NCBI GenBank assembly: GCA_038521865.1
Contig: JBCBKO010000002.1
Span: 310,001 to 374,000 of the forward strand
Source: CALBPI01 sp038521865
GTDB lineage: Bacteria; Pseudomonadota; Gammaproteobacteria; Steroidobacterales; Woeseiaceae
Reading direction: 5' to 3'
Length of the DNA: 64,000 nt
In this document: in pieces, positions 1 through 8,585 of the stretch
Position numbering within the stretch: the stretch's first letter is position 1
How the letters are laid out: each line of letters begins with the position of its first letter
Position numbers and translations under genes: made by a program
The notes under the pieces: model-generated
Told to the model about the DNA's origin: nothing
Seen by the model: the letters and a program-made list of their open reading frames with translations, nothing else
Databases searched by the model: none

Positions 1-1708
1 GGCGCTTGTCGGCTGCACCATCGAGACTGTCTTCCCCGACTACGATGAGATGAAGGCCGGAGTTTTCCCCCTCACGCTCTTGAACGTCGTATCCACGAGC
101 GCTTAAGTCGTCTGCAATCCCTTGACCGGCACCAACAGAAATTTCAACACGGACTCTCTCGCCGCGCGCCACTAGGTTTGGGTGATCAACAGCTTCTTGT
201 GCCGACATACCCCAATCGAGCACGCCAACAATGGTCTTCGAGACGTAGGCCGGTATGGAGTTTCCGCCTGGCGAACCCGTCACCATCAAGAGGTTCCCAT
301 CGTTGTCGAAAATCATGGAAGGCGACATGGACGAGCGCGGTCGTCGATTCGGAGCAATCGCATTCGCCGGTCGACTCCCGTCCTCCGGGACTTCGCGCGC
401 GAAGTCGGTCATCTCGTTATTGAGAACAAAACCTGCGGCCCAGCGCTGCGTACCAAACGGCGCCTCCACTGTTGCTGTCATGGATACGGCATTACCATCT
501 TTATCGACGATGGACAGGTGGGTCGTACCCGCGGCTTCCTCGGTCGTATCAACGCCAAACGTTGATGCTGTGGGCTCACCACGCAGCACCTCGCCGGGGT
601 CTCCCGGTGTCGGTGTCGCATCCGGTGCGAATCGCTCGGTCGCACGGAACTCAAGGTACGCCGGATCCAGAAGATCCTGTAGAGGAATATCCACTTCATC
701 GGGATCGCCAAAATAATGGTCGCGATCTGCGTAAGCGAGCCGCTGCGCGTCAACCCAAGCGGCGATTCGATCCGGACGACTTTCGGCGTCTGCAGATAAG
801 TGACTGTAGAGCGCTGCAATCATGATTTGCGCGCCACCCGACGACGGTGGTGACGGTGTGCAAATTTTCATGTCGCGGAACTGTCCGCAGATCACCTCAC
901 GTGTCATCGCCTCATAGTTTCTAATGTCTTCTACCGTAAGTGTGCCCGGGTTCGGCTGCGCTTGCGCAGCTGCCGCTATTTCCTCTGCGATCTCACCGCT
1001 GTAGAACGCACTCGGTCCTTCCTCGGCGATCCGGGAAAGTGTCTCGGTGTATTCCGGATTCTTCAATAAGTCGCCAACTTGCAGTGGCTCGCCGTCTGGA
1101 TAGAAGTACTCGGATGTGCCGGGTGCCTCATCCAGACGACTGACCTCTGCCATTCTGGGCAGGTAATTGGCCAGCCGCGGCGAGACCTCGAAGCCATCGG
1201 TCGCTAACCGAATCGCCGGTTGAAACACCTCGGACCAAGGAAGTTTGCCATGCGTGTCATGGGCGAGCTTGTACATGGCGACTGCGCCCGGCACACCGAT
1301 GGCGATACCGCTTTGCCAGGAGTCGTAGAACCCCATCACCTCACCATCGCGCATGAACATATCGACGGTGGCACCGGCAGGCGCACTCTCGCGCCCGTCA
1401 TGAAACGTCAGACTGCCCTCGTCACGCTCGTAGACCAGCATGAACCCGCCACCGCCGAGGCCAGAGCTTTGCGGCTCGACCAGACCAAGTACCGCGTGGG
1501 CCGCAATCGCGGCGTCAACGGCATGCCCGCCCTTCTCCAGCATCTCAACGGCAGCCGCAACCGCATGCGGGTTCGCGGCGGTCGCCATGGCACCCAAATT
1601 CCACCTGTTATCAACAGGCTCTGGCGCAGATGTGGCCGGAACCGGATGGTCCTCACCTGAACAGGCAGAAACCAAAAATATGATAAGGAGCGGCAACAAT
1701 CGTTTCAT
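1..1708 (-). CDS. ggt: Gamma-glutamyltransferase, lipoprotein form (partial)
   Basis: Transfers or hydrolyses gamma-glutamyl groups of glutathione and related peptides in the periplasm. The minus-strand frame is open from ATG 1708 to the window edge, about 569 codons, and it ends near the usual C-terminal GAAD motif, so only a few residues are missing. The N-terminus (MKRLLPLLIIF, then LVSACSGE) is a lipoprotein signal with a lipobox Cys, so the enzyme is probably membrane-anchored. The self-processing motif GTTHLSIVD (around 502-528) carries the Thr that becomes the N-terminal nucleophile of the small subunit; the Gly-rich GSPGGNSIP stretch further on fits the oxyanion-hole region. No frameshift seen. 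The family assignment is firm; the substrate in this organism is inferred. Confidence 0.93.
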   Translation of the reverse strand, partial: MKRLLPLLIIFLVSACSGEDHPVPATSAPEPVDNRWNLGAMATAANPHAVAAAVEMLEKGGHAVDAAIAAHAVLGLVEPQSSGLGGGGFMLVYERDEGSLTFHDGRESAPAGATVDMFMRDGEVMGFYDSWQSGIAIGVPGAVAMYKLAHDTHGKLPWSEVFQPAIRLATDGFEVSPRLANYLPRMAEVSRLDEAPGTSEYFYPDGEPLQVGDLLKNPEYTETLSRIAEEGPSAFYSGEIAEEIAAAAQAQPNPGTLTVEDIRNYEAMTREVICGQFRDMKICTPSPPSSGGAQIMIAALYSHLSADAESRPDRIAAWVDAQRLAYADRDHYFGDPDEVDIPLQDLLDPAYLEFRATERFAPDATPTPGDPGEVLRGEPTASTFGVDTTEEAAGTTHLSIVDKDGNAVSMTATVEAPFGTQRWAAGFVLNNEMTDFAREVPEDGSRPANAIAPNRRPRSSMSPSMIFDNDGNLLMVTGSPGGNSIPAYVSKTIVGVLDWGMSAQEAVDHPNLVARGERVRVEISVGAGQGIADDLSARGYDVQEREGENSGLHLIVVGEDSLDGAADKR

Positions 1709-1815
1709 CAGGTCGAGTCCTTGAGTTCGGCCTCATGAATATACCGAATCGACTGCCATTGCTCGAACTTGCCCAACTGAGCTTGTCACCCCCTACAGCG
1801 GGACCCGCGCATCAA

Positions 1816-2721
1816 TCAGAAGCGAACCCTTGTATCAAACCTGAAGGTATCGAAGTCTTGATCCAAACCAGAAACCAAACCGCCCGATGGTCGTTCAGCT
1901 TCATCGACAAGGCGACGGAATTTCAGCGACACGGACCAGTGGGGGGTTACAAAATAGGACGCACCCAGCGACCACTCGGTGAGGCTATCCGAAAACTCAG
2001 GGTCGATAAAACCAGAATACCCAACATCAAGGCTGAGATCTCGGCCCACAAAGAGACTGCCTGTCAATCGGTACTCGGCGTCCGAATCTGGGCGAAACGG
2101 AAGAAGCGTTTCATTTAGGGTGTCGTCAGGCCCGCGAAGATCAAACTTCAAGCCGTAGGAATACCGCTGACTGATCTCCCCCAAGTGTTGGAGCTGGAGG
2201 TAGGGGAGCGTATCGGCTGAACCGAAGGTCATATCGACGCGAACGAGACCAAGCTCAATAGTCGTGTTCGCCAAGAAATAGCGGCCCAGTCCGAGTGAGA
2301 CTCTATCAAACTCCTGGTCGAACCTAACGACTCATTGATCAGTTGTGAATTCCGTCTCGACGTCGTTGGCGGATATCGCCCCGGCCAAGAACCACCCCGA
2401 ATCACGCCAAACATGTCGAGCGCTCAAGTCAATCATTGTTATGTCGTGGAAAAGCTCCTTATCGTCCACGCCATAAAGAATCTCAATTGATGAAGCGCGA
2501 TCGGTGAATGCAGCCAGAGCGCGTGGTCCCTCATCGTCTGAAAAACCACGATAAAACCAAGCGCCGGACAATTTCGCAGAAGCGCTAAAGTCTCGCTCGA
2601 ATGGCCCATCGGAGAGTTCAGTCTCCGAATAGGACGCGGCGAATTCGAAGTCGAAGCGCTCTGCATGGGCGACGCCTACAGTCACAGAGCAGACAGCGCA
2701 TACTACAAGCATTCGTGCCAT
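1816..2721 (-). pseudogene. Outer-membrane beta-barrel protein interrupted by in-frame TGA
   Basis: Two reading frames that would normally be listed separately are one gene in the same frame. It starts at ATG 2721, with GGGGA about 8 nt upstream and a cleavable signal (MARMLVVCAVC...VAHA). It reads about 129 codons to TTDQ, meets TGA at 2332-2334, and continues without frame change (VVRFDQEFDRVSLGLG...) to the true stop at 1816. The second half has alternating hydrophobic strands and ends in RVRF, the C-terminal Phe used by the barrel-assembly machinery. Restored length is about 301 residues. Family unknown beyond a small porin-like barrel. The single TGA suggests a recent nonsense mutation or a sequencing error; readthrough cannot be excluded. 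Confidence 0.72.
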
Positions 2722-2929
2722 AGCTATTCCCCAATCAACCAGGTCGTGGACAGTTATGCAACGCTCAAGTTTCACGACATCACAGCAAAAGTAGATCGTA
2801 AATATCGATGAGAAAAGCAATCTGTGGAGGTTGTTCTGTAACCTCAGCGTGGGATCATCTATGTAAGGCAATAAGCTCTGCGCCTCTTTAAGAATCCTGC
2901 CAACAATACGAATAAAAGGAACCGATCCA

Positions 2930-4234
2930 GTGAAAAAGATCGCACTATCGCTCGCGCTGGGTATAGCAGTCTCGGGGATAAGCAAAGCCGACCAACTCAC
3001 CGCAGGCAATATCGTTGTTTCCAATGGCGATGTCGTCTCTGAGTACACACGTGACGGCACCTTCGTCCAGTCCTTCTCTGTGGATCACTGGGACCGCTTC
3101 GAGGGTTCTCCGCAGTCTGTCCGGGACGTGGCAGTGGGCGATGACGGCACGCTTTACGTTTACAATGGCACGAGTCGCGTGTTTGTCAGCAGCTTTAATC
3201 CGTCATGGCCTATCGCCGAGTGGCGATACTGGTCTTTTCCAACCGATTATCCGGTGCCCGCCGACCCCAACTTTGGCTCACTAGCAGTAACCCAATTCGG
3301 CGATGTCTATGCGACGGATCAGCTCACCGAGTTTGATATAGGATTTGAGCGCTCGGGGGTTGTTGCATACCCGGGCTTTCAGGAAGGAGAGATTCTTGAA
3401 CTTAACAGCAATCCGCTGAGCGTAGACACGAGTAGGTTTGGTACGGAGGTGTACTACCTGACCACACCGGATGAATCAGCCAACCAACAGGTGATCGAAA
3501 TTCGTCGGTTTGGCTCTCAAATGCCGATGGTATTCGATACCGAAGAGATTCTTGGGCCAAACGAACACCGTTCGTTGGCGATTCGTTCGCTTGGCTTCTC
3601 GACCGAAGTATTTCTCGCGGATTTTGACGGTGAAGTCCATGGGTTCGCCCCTAGGCAGGTAGGTTCAGGATTTGACACGTTAACCGTGACGCCAAGTTGC
3701 GAAGACAACACCGGAACTCTCACCACTTGCCGCTTCATTGATATTGAATCCACCGACACTTACGAGTTCATTCTTGGCACAGCCGACGGTCAGGTTGTCA
3801 TTCTTGACGGCTTACTGAACCAAATCGGTGGCTTCACAGTCGGCGAAGGCGCAACTTTCGTGAGTTACGTGCCACAGACGGTAATACCCGCCGTGATCGA
3901 ACTCGATATCACGGTGTCAACGAGCCAAAGAAACAACGGCATTAACCCAAGCCGCACGCGAAGCGCCTGGGTTGGAGTGCTTTCAAGTGAGTCATTCGAC
4001 GCAACAACAATCGATATTGACTCCGCGGCGTTCGGACCTCAGGAAGCGTCCTTTGACCGAACGCGTAGGCCACGTGATCTCAATGGTGACGGGATACGTG
4101 ATCTGGCGCTGAGATTCAACATACGCGATATGGGCGTGACGTGCGCAGACACTCAGCTTACGTTTACTGCCAACACGATCGACGGTTCCGCAACTACGGC
4201 AACGGTCCCGGTAGAGATCACTGGCTGCAACTAG
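2930..4234 (+). CDS. Secreted beta-propeller-like protein with C-terminal Ca-binding-type module
   Basis: A 434-residue exported protein of unknown role. The start is GTG 2930, preceded by AAAGGA about 9 nt upstream; the signal peptide is MKKIALSLALGIAVSG with cleavage near SKA. Residues 20-300 contain repeated blade-like strands (VRDVAVGDDGTLYVYNG and similar), resembling NHL/SMP-type propellers. Residues 320-434 match a module often seen at the C-terminus of secreted bacterial proteins: INPSRTRSAWVGVLSS, a DINS-like strand, then RDLNGDGIRDLALRF, a DxNxDG calcium-loop motif, and a conserved Cys pair. Two further Cys (TPSCEDN...TTCRF) may form a disulfide. It stands alone between two minus-strand genes. 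No catalytic motif recognised. Confidence 0.8.
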   Translation: MKKIALSLALGIAVSGISKADQLTAGNIVVSNGDVVSEYTRDGTFVQSFSVDHWDRFEGSPQSVRDVAVGDDGTLYVYNGTSRVFVSSFNPSWPIAEWRYWSFPTDYPVPADPNFGSLAVTQFGDVYATDQLTEFDIGFERSGVVAYPGFQEGEILELNSNPLSVDTSRFGTEVYYLTTPDESANQQVIEIRRFGSQMPMVFDTEEILGPNEHRSLAIRSLGFSTEVFLADFDGEVHGFAPRQVGSGFDTLTVTPSCEDNTGTLTTCRFIDIESTDTYEFILGTADGQVVILDGLLNQIGGFTVGEGATFVSYVPQTVIPAVIELDITVSTSQRNNGINPSRTRSAWVGVLSSESFDATTIDIDSAAFGPQEASFDRTRRPRDLNGDGIRDLALRFNIRDMGVTCADTQLTFTANTIDGSATTATVPVEITGCN

Positions 4235-4271
4235 CGGGAAGCTCAGACAACATCCGACCCTTGACCGCTCG

Positions 4272-5774
4272 TCACGCAGTCTTGAGATCACGGTGAATAT
4301 CAGAAGCGCTGACGCATCTGTCGCGACCGTTGGCCTTTGCTGCATACATCGCCTGATCCGCAGCGAGCACCAGTTGCCGCTTGGTAGTGATGTTGCCGTT
4401 GGGAGCGAAGCAAGCAATGCCGATGGATACGGTGAATTGAATCGTCGCATTCGAGACTTCCACGTAACCGGAGCCCATCGCAGAGCGTATGCGTTCGGCG
4501 AGCGCATTGGCGTGATGCTCTTCCAAACCGGGGAGAATCACAACGAACTCTTCCCCTCCATAGCGCGCAACAACATCACTACCTCGGACAATTTCCTTTA
4601 GCGAAGCCGCCATCCACTTGAGAACCTCATCCTCGGCGAGATGGCCATAGGTATCGTTAACGCCTTTGAAATGATCGGCGTCGATGAACATGAGGCTAAG
4701 CGCTCGGCGCTCACTCGAGGCTACCGAAAAGCATCGATCAAGCTCGCGCTCGAAATGCGCTCGATTGGAAGTGCCGGTGAGGGCATCGACCCGGCTGTCT
4801 TTTTCCAAAGATGCAACGCGCGCCTCCAGGCGCTCAATCTGTTCATTCTTGCGTGGGGCAAGGAAGCTTGCTGACTGTTCAAACAGCAGCTCTTTCGATG
4901 CCTCCATGAGTGTGAACGGTTCGGTAATCAATTTGGTTTCGAACAGCGACTCGGCGTCTGCCAGCGCGTTTGCGATGTCTGTCTCAAGCATCTGCTCACG
5001 GGCGTCATCCGCATCGCTGCAGACCTGATGAAGCGATGACAGTATTCGCGCAATCTCGTGCTTCTCCTCGTCCACCAGCGCATCGGCCAGCACACCAGAA
5101 ACGGCGACACACCATGCCTCTGGCCCATCGGCTGCCAACGTCATTGCCTCCGGCACCTCATGACACTGCGCCACGAGGGCGGAAATGACCGAAGGAAAAT
5201 GCCACTGCTCGAGCAACCATGCGCCGACCTCTGCATGGTCGCAGTTGAGTGCTGCGAACTCGGCAAGAATCGCGTCGTAATGGCTCCCATCGGAAAGCGA
5301 TTCGTAGAGTGACGGATGCGTCCTGCTAAGCACCATAATCCCCAAGTCTTGAATTAGCGCTGCCAGAAAGCAGTGGTCGGCGGACAAAGAGCCGAGATGC
5401 TTCGCAAGAAGGCGTGCGATCGATGCACTCACAATCGAACGTTTCCAAAGTCGCTCGGTGTTAATGCCTTTTACTTCTGTGCTTCGCATCGGTCCCGACA
5501 ATGAAAAGCTCAGCGCAGTCACGACCGTCGCATCGACACCCAACCGACTGGTTGCTTGCTCGACAGAGGTACTGGGTGCACCGCGAAGAAAGGCGCTCGA
5601 GTTAGCGGTTGCAATCAGTTTCGTTGATATCGCAAGGTCGTTCTTGACGACAGCGGCGACGTCGGTAAGTCCGAAATCGTCCTGATTAATGACCTCGATG
5701 AGCTGTGCCGCGACTACGGGCAAGGAAGGCAAAGACCTACACTTTTTAATTGCTTCTTTAAGAGCGGTATCCAC
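4272..5774 (-). CDS. HDOD-GGDEF diguanylate cyclase
   Basis: Predicted cytoplasmic diguanylate cyclase making c-di-GMP, controlled by an HDOD domain. Residues 10-210 carry the HDOD fold (LPSLPVVAAQLIEVI near the start; DLAISTKLIATANSSAF; LGVDATVVTAL). A coiled-coil linker (RKNEQIERLEARVASLEKD) at about 300-325 leads into the GGDEF domain. The active-site motif is intact, RYGGEEF, and an RGSD sequence five residues before it forms the product-inhibition I-site. The GTG start at 5774 follows GGGGA. Nothing in the sequence names the HDOD ligand. It is a single gene between convergent and divergent neighbours. Confidence 0.92.
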   Translation of the reverse strand: MDTALKEAIKKCRSLPSLPVVAAQLIEVINQDDFGLTDVAAVVKNDLAISTKLIATANSSAFLRGAPSTSVEQATSRLGVDATVVTALSFSLSGPMRSTEVKGINTERLWKRSIVSASIARLLAKHLGSLSADHCFLAALIQDLGIMVLSRTHPSLYESLSDGSHYDAILAEFAALNCDHAEVGAWLLEQWHFPSVISALVAQCHEVPEAMTLAADGPEAWCVAVSGVLADALVDEEKHEIARILSSLHQVCSDADDAREQMLETDIANALADAESLFETKLITEPFTLMEASKELLFEQSASFLAPRKNEQIERLEARVASLEKDSRVDALTGTSNRAHFERELDRCFSVASSERRALSLMFIDADHFKGVNDTYGHLAEDEVLKWMAASLKEIVRGSDVVARYGGEEFVVILPGLEEHHANALAERIRSAMGSGYVEVSNATIQFTVSIGIACFAPNGNITTKRQLVLAADQAMYAAKANGRDRCVSASDIHRDLKTA

Positions 5775-5923
5775 CGGCTTCCCCGAAAACGTACTCCCAA
5801 GTAAGATAGCGGGCTCCGGAGACTTTACGTTAGTGGTGTTATTCGCAGTTTCGCTGGAATTTTTCCACCTGCGAAGCGGTCTATTCGTTACAACCAGACT
5901 GCAAACTCGCCGGAGAACACATT

Positions 5924-6562
5924 ATGAATCGCTTTCTGTCGACGATCGCCATTGCGGCGATTGCCTTGGCCGCACTGTTACTGAACACCAGAGCCCAGAG
6001 TGACGCAGCGTCACAATCCGATCGCGCGGCCAGCGAACCTAGCGATGTTGCTGTTGCTATTTTCGCCGGCGGCTGCTTCTGGTGCATGGAGCCACCATTC
6101 GACAAGCTGCCGGGCGTTCTGAAAACGACCTCCGGATACACTGACGGAGAGGTCGTGGACCCGACCTACAAGGAAGTCTCTGCCGGACGAACCGGTCATA
6201 CCGAAGCTGTCGAGATTCGCTACGACCCGACGAAGGTGAGCTATGAGGAACTGCTCGCCATTTTCTGGAAGAACATCGATCCGCTCGCCGTCGACCGCCA
6301 GTTCTGTGATCGCGGCTCGCAATATCGCAGCGGCATCTACTACGCCACCGAGCAGGAAAAGGCACTGGCCGAGGCAAGTGCGGCGCGCGTTGCAGCGCAA
6401 TTCGACAAGCCGATCGCAACGGAGATCAAACCCGCCTCCGAGTTCTACGCGGCCGAAGAATATCACCAGGATTACTACCTTAAGAATCCGATTCGCTACA
6501 AGTTCTACCGCCGCGGTTGTGGGCGCGATGCGAGGTTGGAGGAGCTCTGGGGCAAGGGCTAA
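5924..6562 (+). CDS. msrA: Peptide methionine sulfoxide reductase MsrA, exported
   Basis: Reduces methionine-S-sulfoxide in proteins. The catalytic motif GGCFWCME is intact at about residues 48-55, followed by the family signatures SGYTDG, GHTEAVE and QFCDRGSQYRSGIYY; a recycling Cys sits in the C-terminal RRGCGRD. The first about 27 residues (MNRFLSTIAIAAIALAALLL) form a signal peptide, so unlike the common cytosolic MsrA this one should repair periplasmic or envelope proteins. ATG 5924 has GGAG about 9 nt upstream. Its last 4 nt overlap the convergent peptidase gene. No MsrB lies beside it. Confidence 0.95.
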   Translation: MNRFLSTIAIAAIALAALLLNTRAQSDAASQSDRAASEPSDVAVAIFAGGCFWCMEPPFDKLPGVLKTTSGYTDGEVVDPTYKEVSAGRTGHTEAVEIRYDPTKVSYEELLAIFWKNIDPLAVDRQFCDRGSQYRSGIYYATEQEKALAEASAARVAAQFDKPIATEIKPASEFYAAEEYHQDYYLKNPIRYKFYRRGCGRDARLEELWGKG

Positions 6563-7290
6563 CGGCGCAGGATCGCCCACCAGCGCGCGATGTTCAGCAG
6601 GCTCATTAACGACGCCGAAACATAGGTCATCGCGGCGGCTCGCAGCAGGCGTCGAGCGTGGTATTCGTCGCCCTCAATCAATACGTCATGCTCTCTTAGC
6701 ATAGGTAACGCCTTGCCGAAGCTCGCATCGAACTCGGTCGGCAACGTCACCATGTGGACCAAGACGCCGGTACCCAGCGTCAGGACTCCACCCAGCACCA
6801 TCAGCAAGCCCGCAGAAGGTATTCGCGTCACGGCGACAATCATGGGTGCGCCCATCAGCAGGACGGCGCCGACTTTCTGAATCGGGCCTACCCAACGCAC
6901 CAGCTGGGTTCGCAACCGCAAGGCGGGGTACCCGACCGCGTCTTGCACAGCGTGCCCTACCTCGTGAGCGGCGATGGTGACAGCAGTCAACGAGCTGCCG
7001 GAGAAATTGTCGTCACTTAGACGCACCATTTTTTCCAGCGGCGAGTAATGATCACCCGTTTCTGTTGCTTCAACACCGACGTCTCTAAGACCATTCAAGT
7101 CAAGCAGACGTCGTGCAGCCTCGCGTCCGGTGACGCTGTAACGGTCGGCAGGTTCACTGTATCGCGCCATTACGCGGCGCACCCAGAAGCCTGGTAGGAA
7201 CAAGGCAGCGAGAAGGATTGCTATGAGGAAAATGATAACCATGATGCGCTGATTATTGAGGATTTCGCCTGGCCAATCATCTGTGGGCAT
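6559..7290 (-). CDS. Membrane zinc metallopeptidase, YugP/Zn_peptidase_2 family
   Basis: Integral-membrane metallopeptidase of the YugP type, about 230 residues as usual. An N-terminal helix (MVIIFLIAILLAALFLPG) is followed by the conserved YSVTGREAARRLLDLNGL region. The zinc site TIAAHEVGHAVQDA (HExxH) lies near residue 110, two further helices span about 135-180, and the family motif LPTEFDASFGKALP comes after them. The true start may be the Met at residue 17, directly before the first helix; the upstream segment is hydrophilic and weak. The function of the family is poorly known (envelope protein turnover is inferred). It ends 4 nt inside msrA on the opposite strand. Confidence 0.88.
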   Translation of the reverse strand: MPTDDWPGEILNNQRIMVIIFLIAILLAALFLPGFWVRRVMARYSEPADRYSVTGREAARRLLDLNGLRDVGVEATETGDHYSPLEKMVRLSDDNFSGSSLTAVTIAAHEVGHAVQDAVGYPALRLRTQLVRWVGPIQKVGAVLLMGAPMIVAVTRIPSAGLLMVLGGVLTLGTGVLVHMVTLPTEFDASFGKALPMLREHDVLIEGDEYHARRLLRAAAMTYVSASLMSLLNIARWWAILRR

Positions 7291-7347
7291 TCAGCCGGGG
7301 GATCGCAGGGTGCTGCATCGACATTTCGAATGAAACAGTGACGGATA

Positions 7348-7388
7348 CGATACTCTGGGGGCCGTTGAAACCGGCACCCAGAGTATCG
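7348..7388. repeat. Perfect 12-bp inverted repeat, 17-nt loop
   Basis: CGATACTCTGGG at 7348-7359 is matched by its exact complement CCCAGAGTATCG at 7377-7388; inside the loop GCCG and CGGC can add four more pairs. It lies in the 204-nt gap between the lipoprotein gene and the zinc peptidase gene. No T-run follows on the minus strand, so it is not a classic intrinsic terminator; an mRNA-stabilising hairpin or protein site is possible. Confidence 0.6.
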
Positions 7389-7494
7389 TTTAAACCTGTC
7401 AGCGTCGCACGCAGCACGCATCTTTTTGAGACACGCTGGTTCGGGTTCCAACGGCCGTGAGTCGTGACCGAATCTACATTGACACATCGGCCGA

Positions 7495-7968
7495 TCAGCC
7501 AACGATTTCCCAATCCCCATTGGACTGGAGACATGCTGTGCCGCTGACCTGCTGATCCAAATCGCTCGCGGCATCGATATCGATACGAAGATCGCGGCAT
7601 GGCGCGTCGTTGGCTGTGAACGTCCGCGTCGGCGTCACGGTGTAGCGCTTACCATTGTCAGGGTTAACCCACGTCGTGGATTGTCCCGTCCTCGCGTCTC
7701 TCAATGCCGTTGCTGTATTCAGCCGATCGCGTTCATCCATGCGCTCGCCAATCTCCTGCCCGATCATCGAGCCCGCGAGGGCGCCTACAATTGTCGCGAT
7801 CGTTTGGCCCCGGCCATCACCTATCTGTGATCCCAGAACACCGCCAACCACGCCACCGAGGATCTGACCTTGGTCCGATCGATCCAGGTTGGCGCAACCA
7901 GGAAGTGACAGCGCAACTGCCAGTGCCAAAACCGGTTGCCATGCACGCTTGCTGTTTATCACACTCAT
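7495..7968 (-). CDS. Glycine-zipper 2TM outer-membrane lipoprotein
   Basis: A 157-residue lipoprotein related to the rickettsial 17-kDa antigen family. The start is ATG 7968, chosen because AAGGAG lies 6 nt upstream; a longer frame upstream has no SD. The lipobox LSLPGCANL places the acylated Cys near residue 24. Residues 33-75 form the glycine-zipper pair (GGVVGGVLGSQIG and GALAGSMIGQEIG), and the C-terminal domain has the family pattern CRDLRIDI...GTACLQSNGDWEIV. Members sit in the outer membrane; molecular function is unknown. Confidence 0.88.
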   Translation of the reverse strand: MSVINSKRAWQPVLALAVALSLPGCANLDRSDQGQILGGVVGGVLGSQIGDGRGQTIATIVGALAGSMIGQEIGERMDERDRLNTATALRDARTGQSTTWVNPDNGKRYTVTPTRTFTANDAPCRDLRIDIDAASDLDQQVSGTACLQSNGDWEIVG

Positions 7969-8018
7969 TTCAATCTCCTTACATTTGACATTTGGGTAAC
8001 TCAAACACCGGAAAGAAC

Positions 8019-8585
8019 TCAGGCGAACCCTGCCGCCAATCGATGGGTGTGCGGCAACAGATCGAAGATTAGGTGAACACGATTCTCGGCGCTATCGTTC
8101 CAAGCCTCGTGAACCTGCTTATTGTCGAACCACCACAACTCACCAACCTGCAGGCGCATCGTCTCGTTGCCAGCGCGGAGCACGGACCCTTCCGACGAAC
8201 GAAGGACGAGGTGATAGCGACCGTGGAGCCGGTAGTACTCGCCGCGATCAACATGCGGATACACGCGCTTACCGGGCGGCAGGCTGACAATCTTGGCGCG
8301 GCCAGGGTCGCTGTTCAGGCTCTCGGCGACATTCGTGATGAAGCGGCGCGCATAAGGGAACGAGACTGACCCGCTGGTCCAGCGACTCTCCATGACATCC
8401 CGGCGTTTGCGGTCGCCGATACAGGACTTGCGCAGACCGCGCAGCGGAATCGCAAGTGCCTCCCGTTGAACACGGATCTTTTCCTGGCGGCCGGTCGCCA
8501 GCGCCCATGCATCACCAATCGAGGCAATTTCGTCAAGGAACGGCTGAACGTCTACGCGCTCGCAGATGAGGCTGAAGTATCGCAT
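8019..8585 (-). CDS. Aspartyl/asparaginyl beta-hydroxylase-family dioxygenase
   Basis: Fe(II)/2-oxoglutarate-dependent oxygenase of the Asp_Arg_Hydrox type, 188 residues. The metal triad is visible: PHVDRGEYYRLHGRYHLVL gives the HxD-type first His and Asp with the conserved spacing, and GELWWFDNKQVHEAWNDS gives the distal His; RVHLIFDLL carries the Arg expected to bind 2-oxoglutarate. ATG 8585 is preceded by GGAG at 9 nt. The gene overlaps the end of the ATP-grasp gene by 34 nt and is last in the five-gene operon. This suggests it hydroxylates the product or peptide made by the upstream ligase; the substrate itself is inference. Confidence 0.88.
   Translation of the reverse strand: MRYFSLICERVDVQPFLDEIASIGDAWALATGRQEKIRVQREALAIPLRGLRKSCIGDRKRRDVMESRWTSGSVSFPYARRFITNVAESLNSDPGRAKIVSLPPGKRVYPHVDRGEYYRLHGRYHLVLRSSEGSVLRAGNETMRLQVGELWWFDNKQVHEAWNDSAENRVHLIFDLLPHTHRLAAGFA

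Noticed and set aside
2332..2334. TGA as selenocysteine codon
   Set aside because: The barrel family has no redox-active position there and no selenocysteine insertion hairpin is evident just after the codon; a nonsense mutation is simpler.
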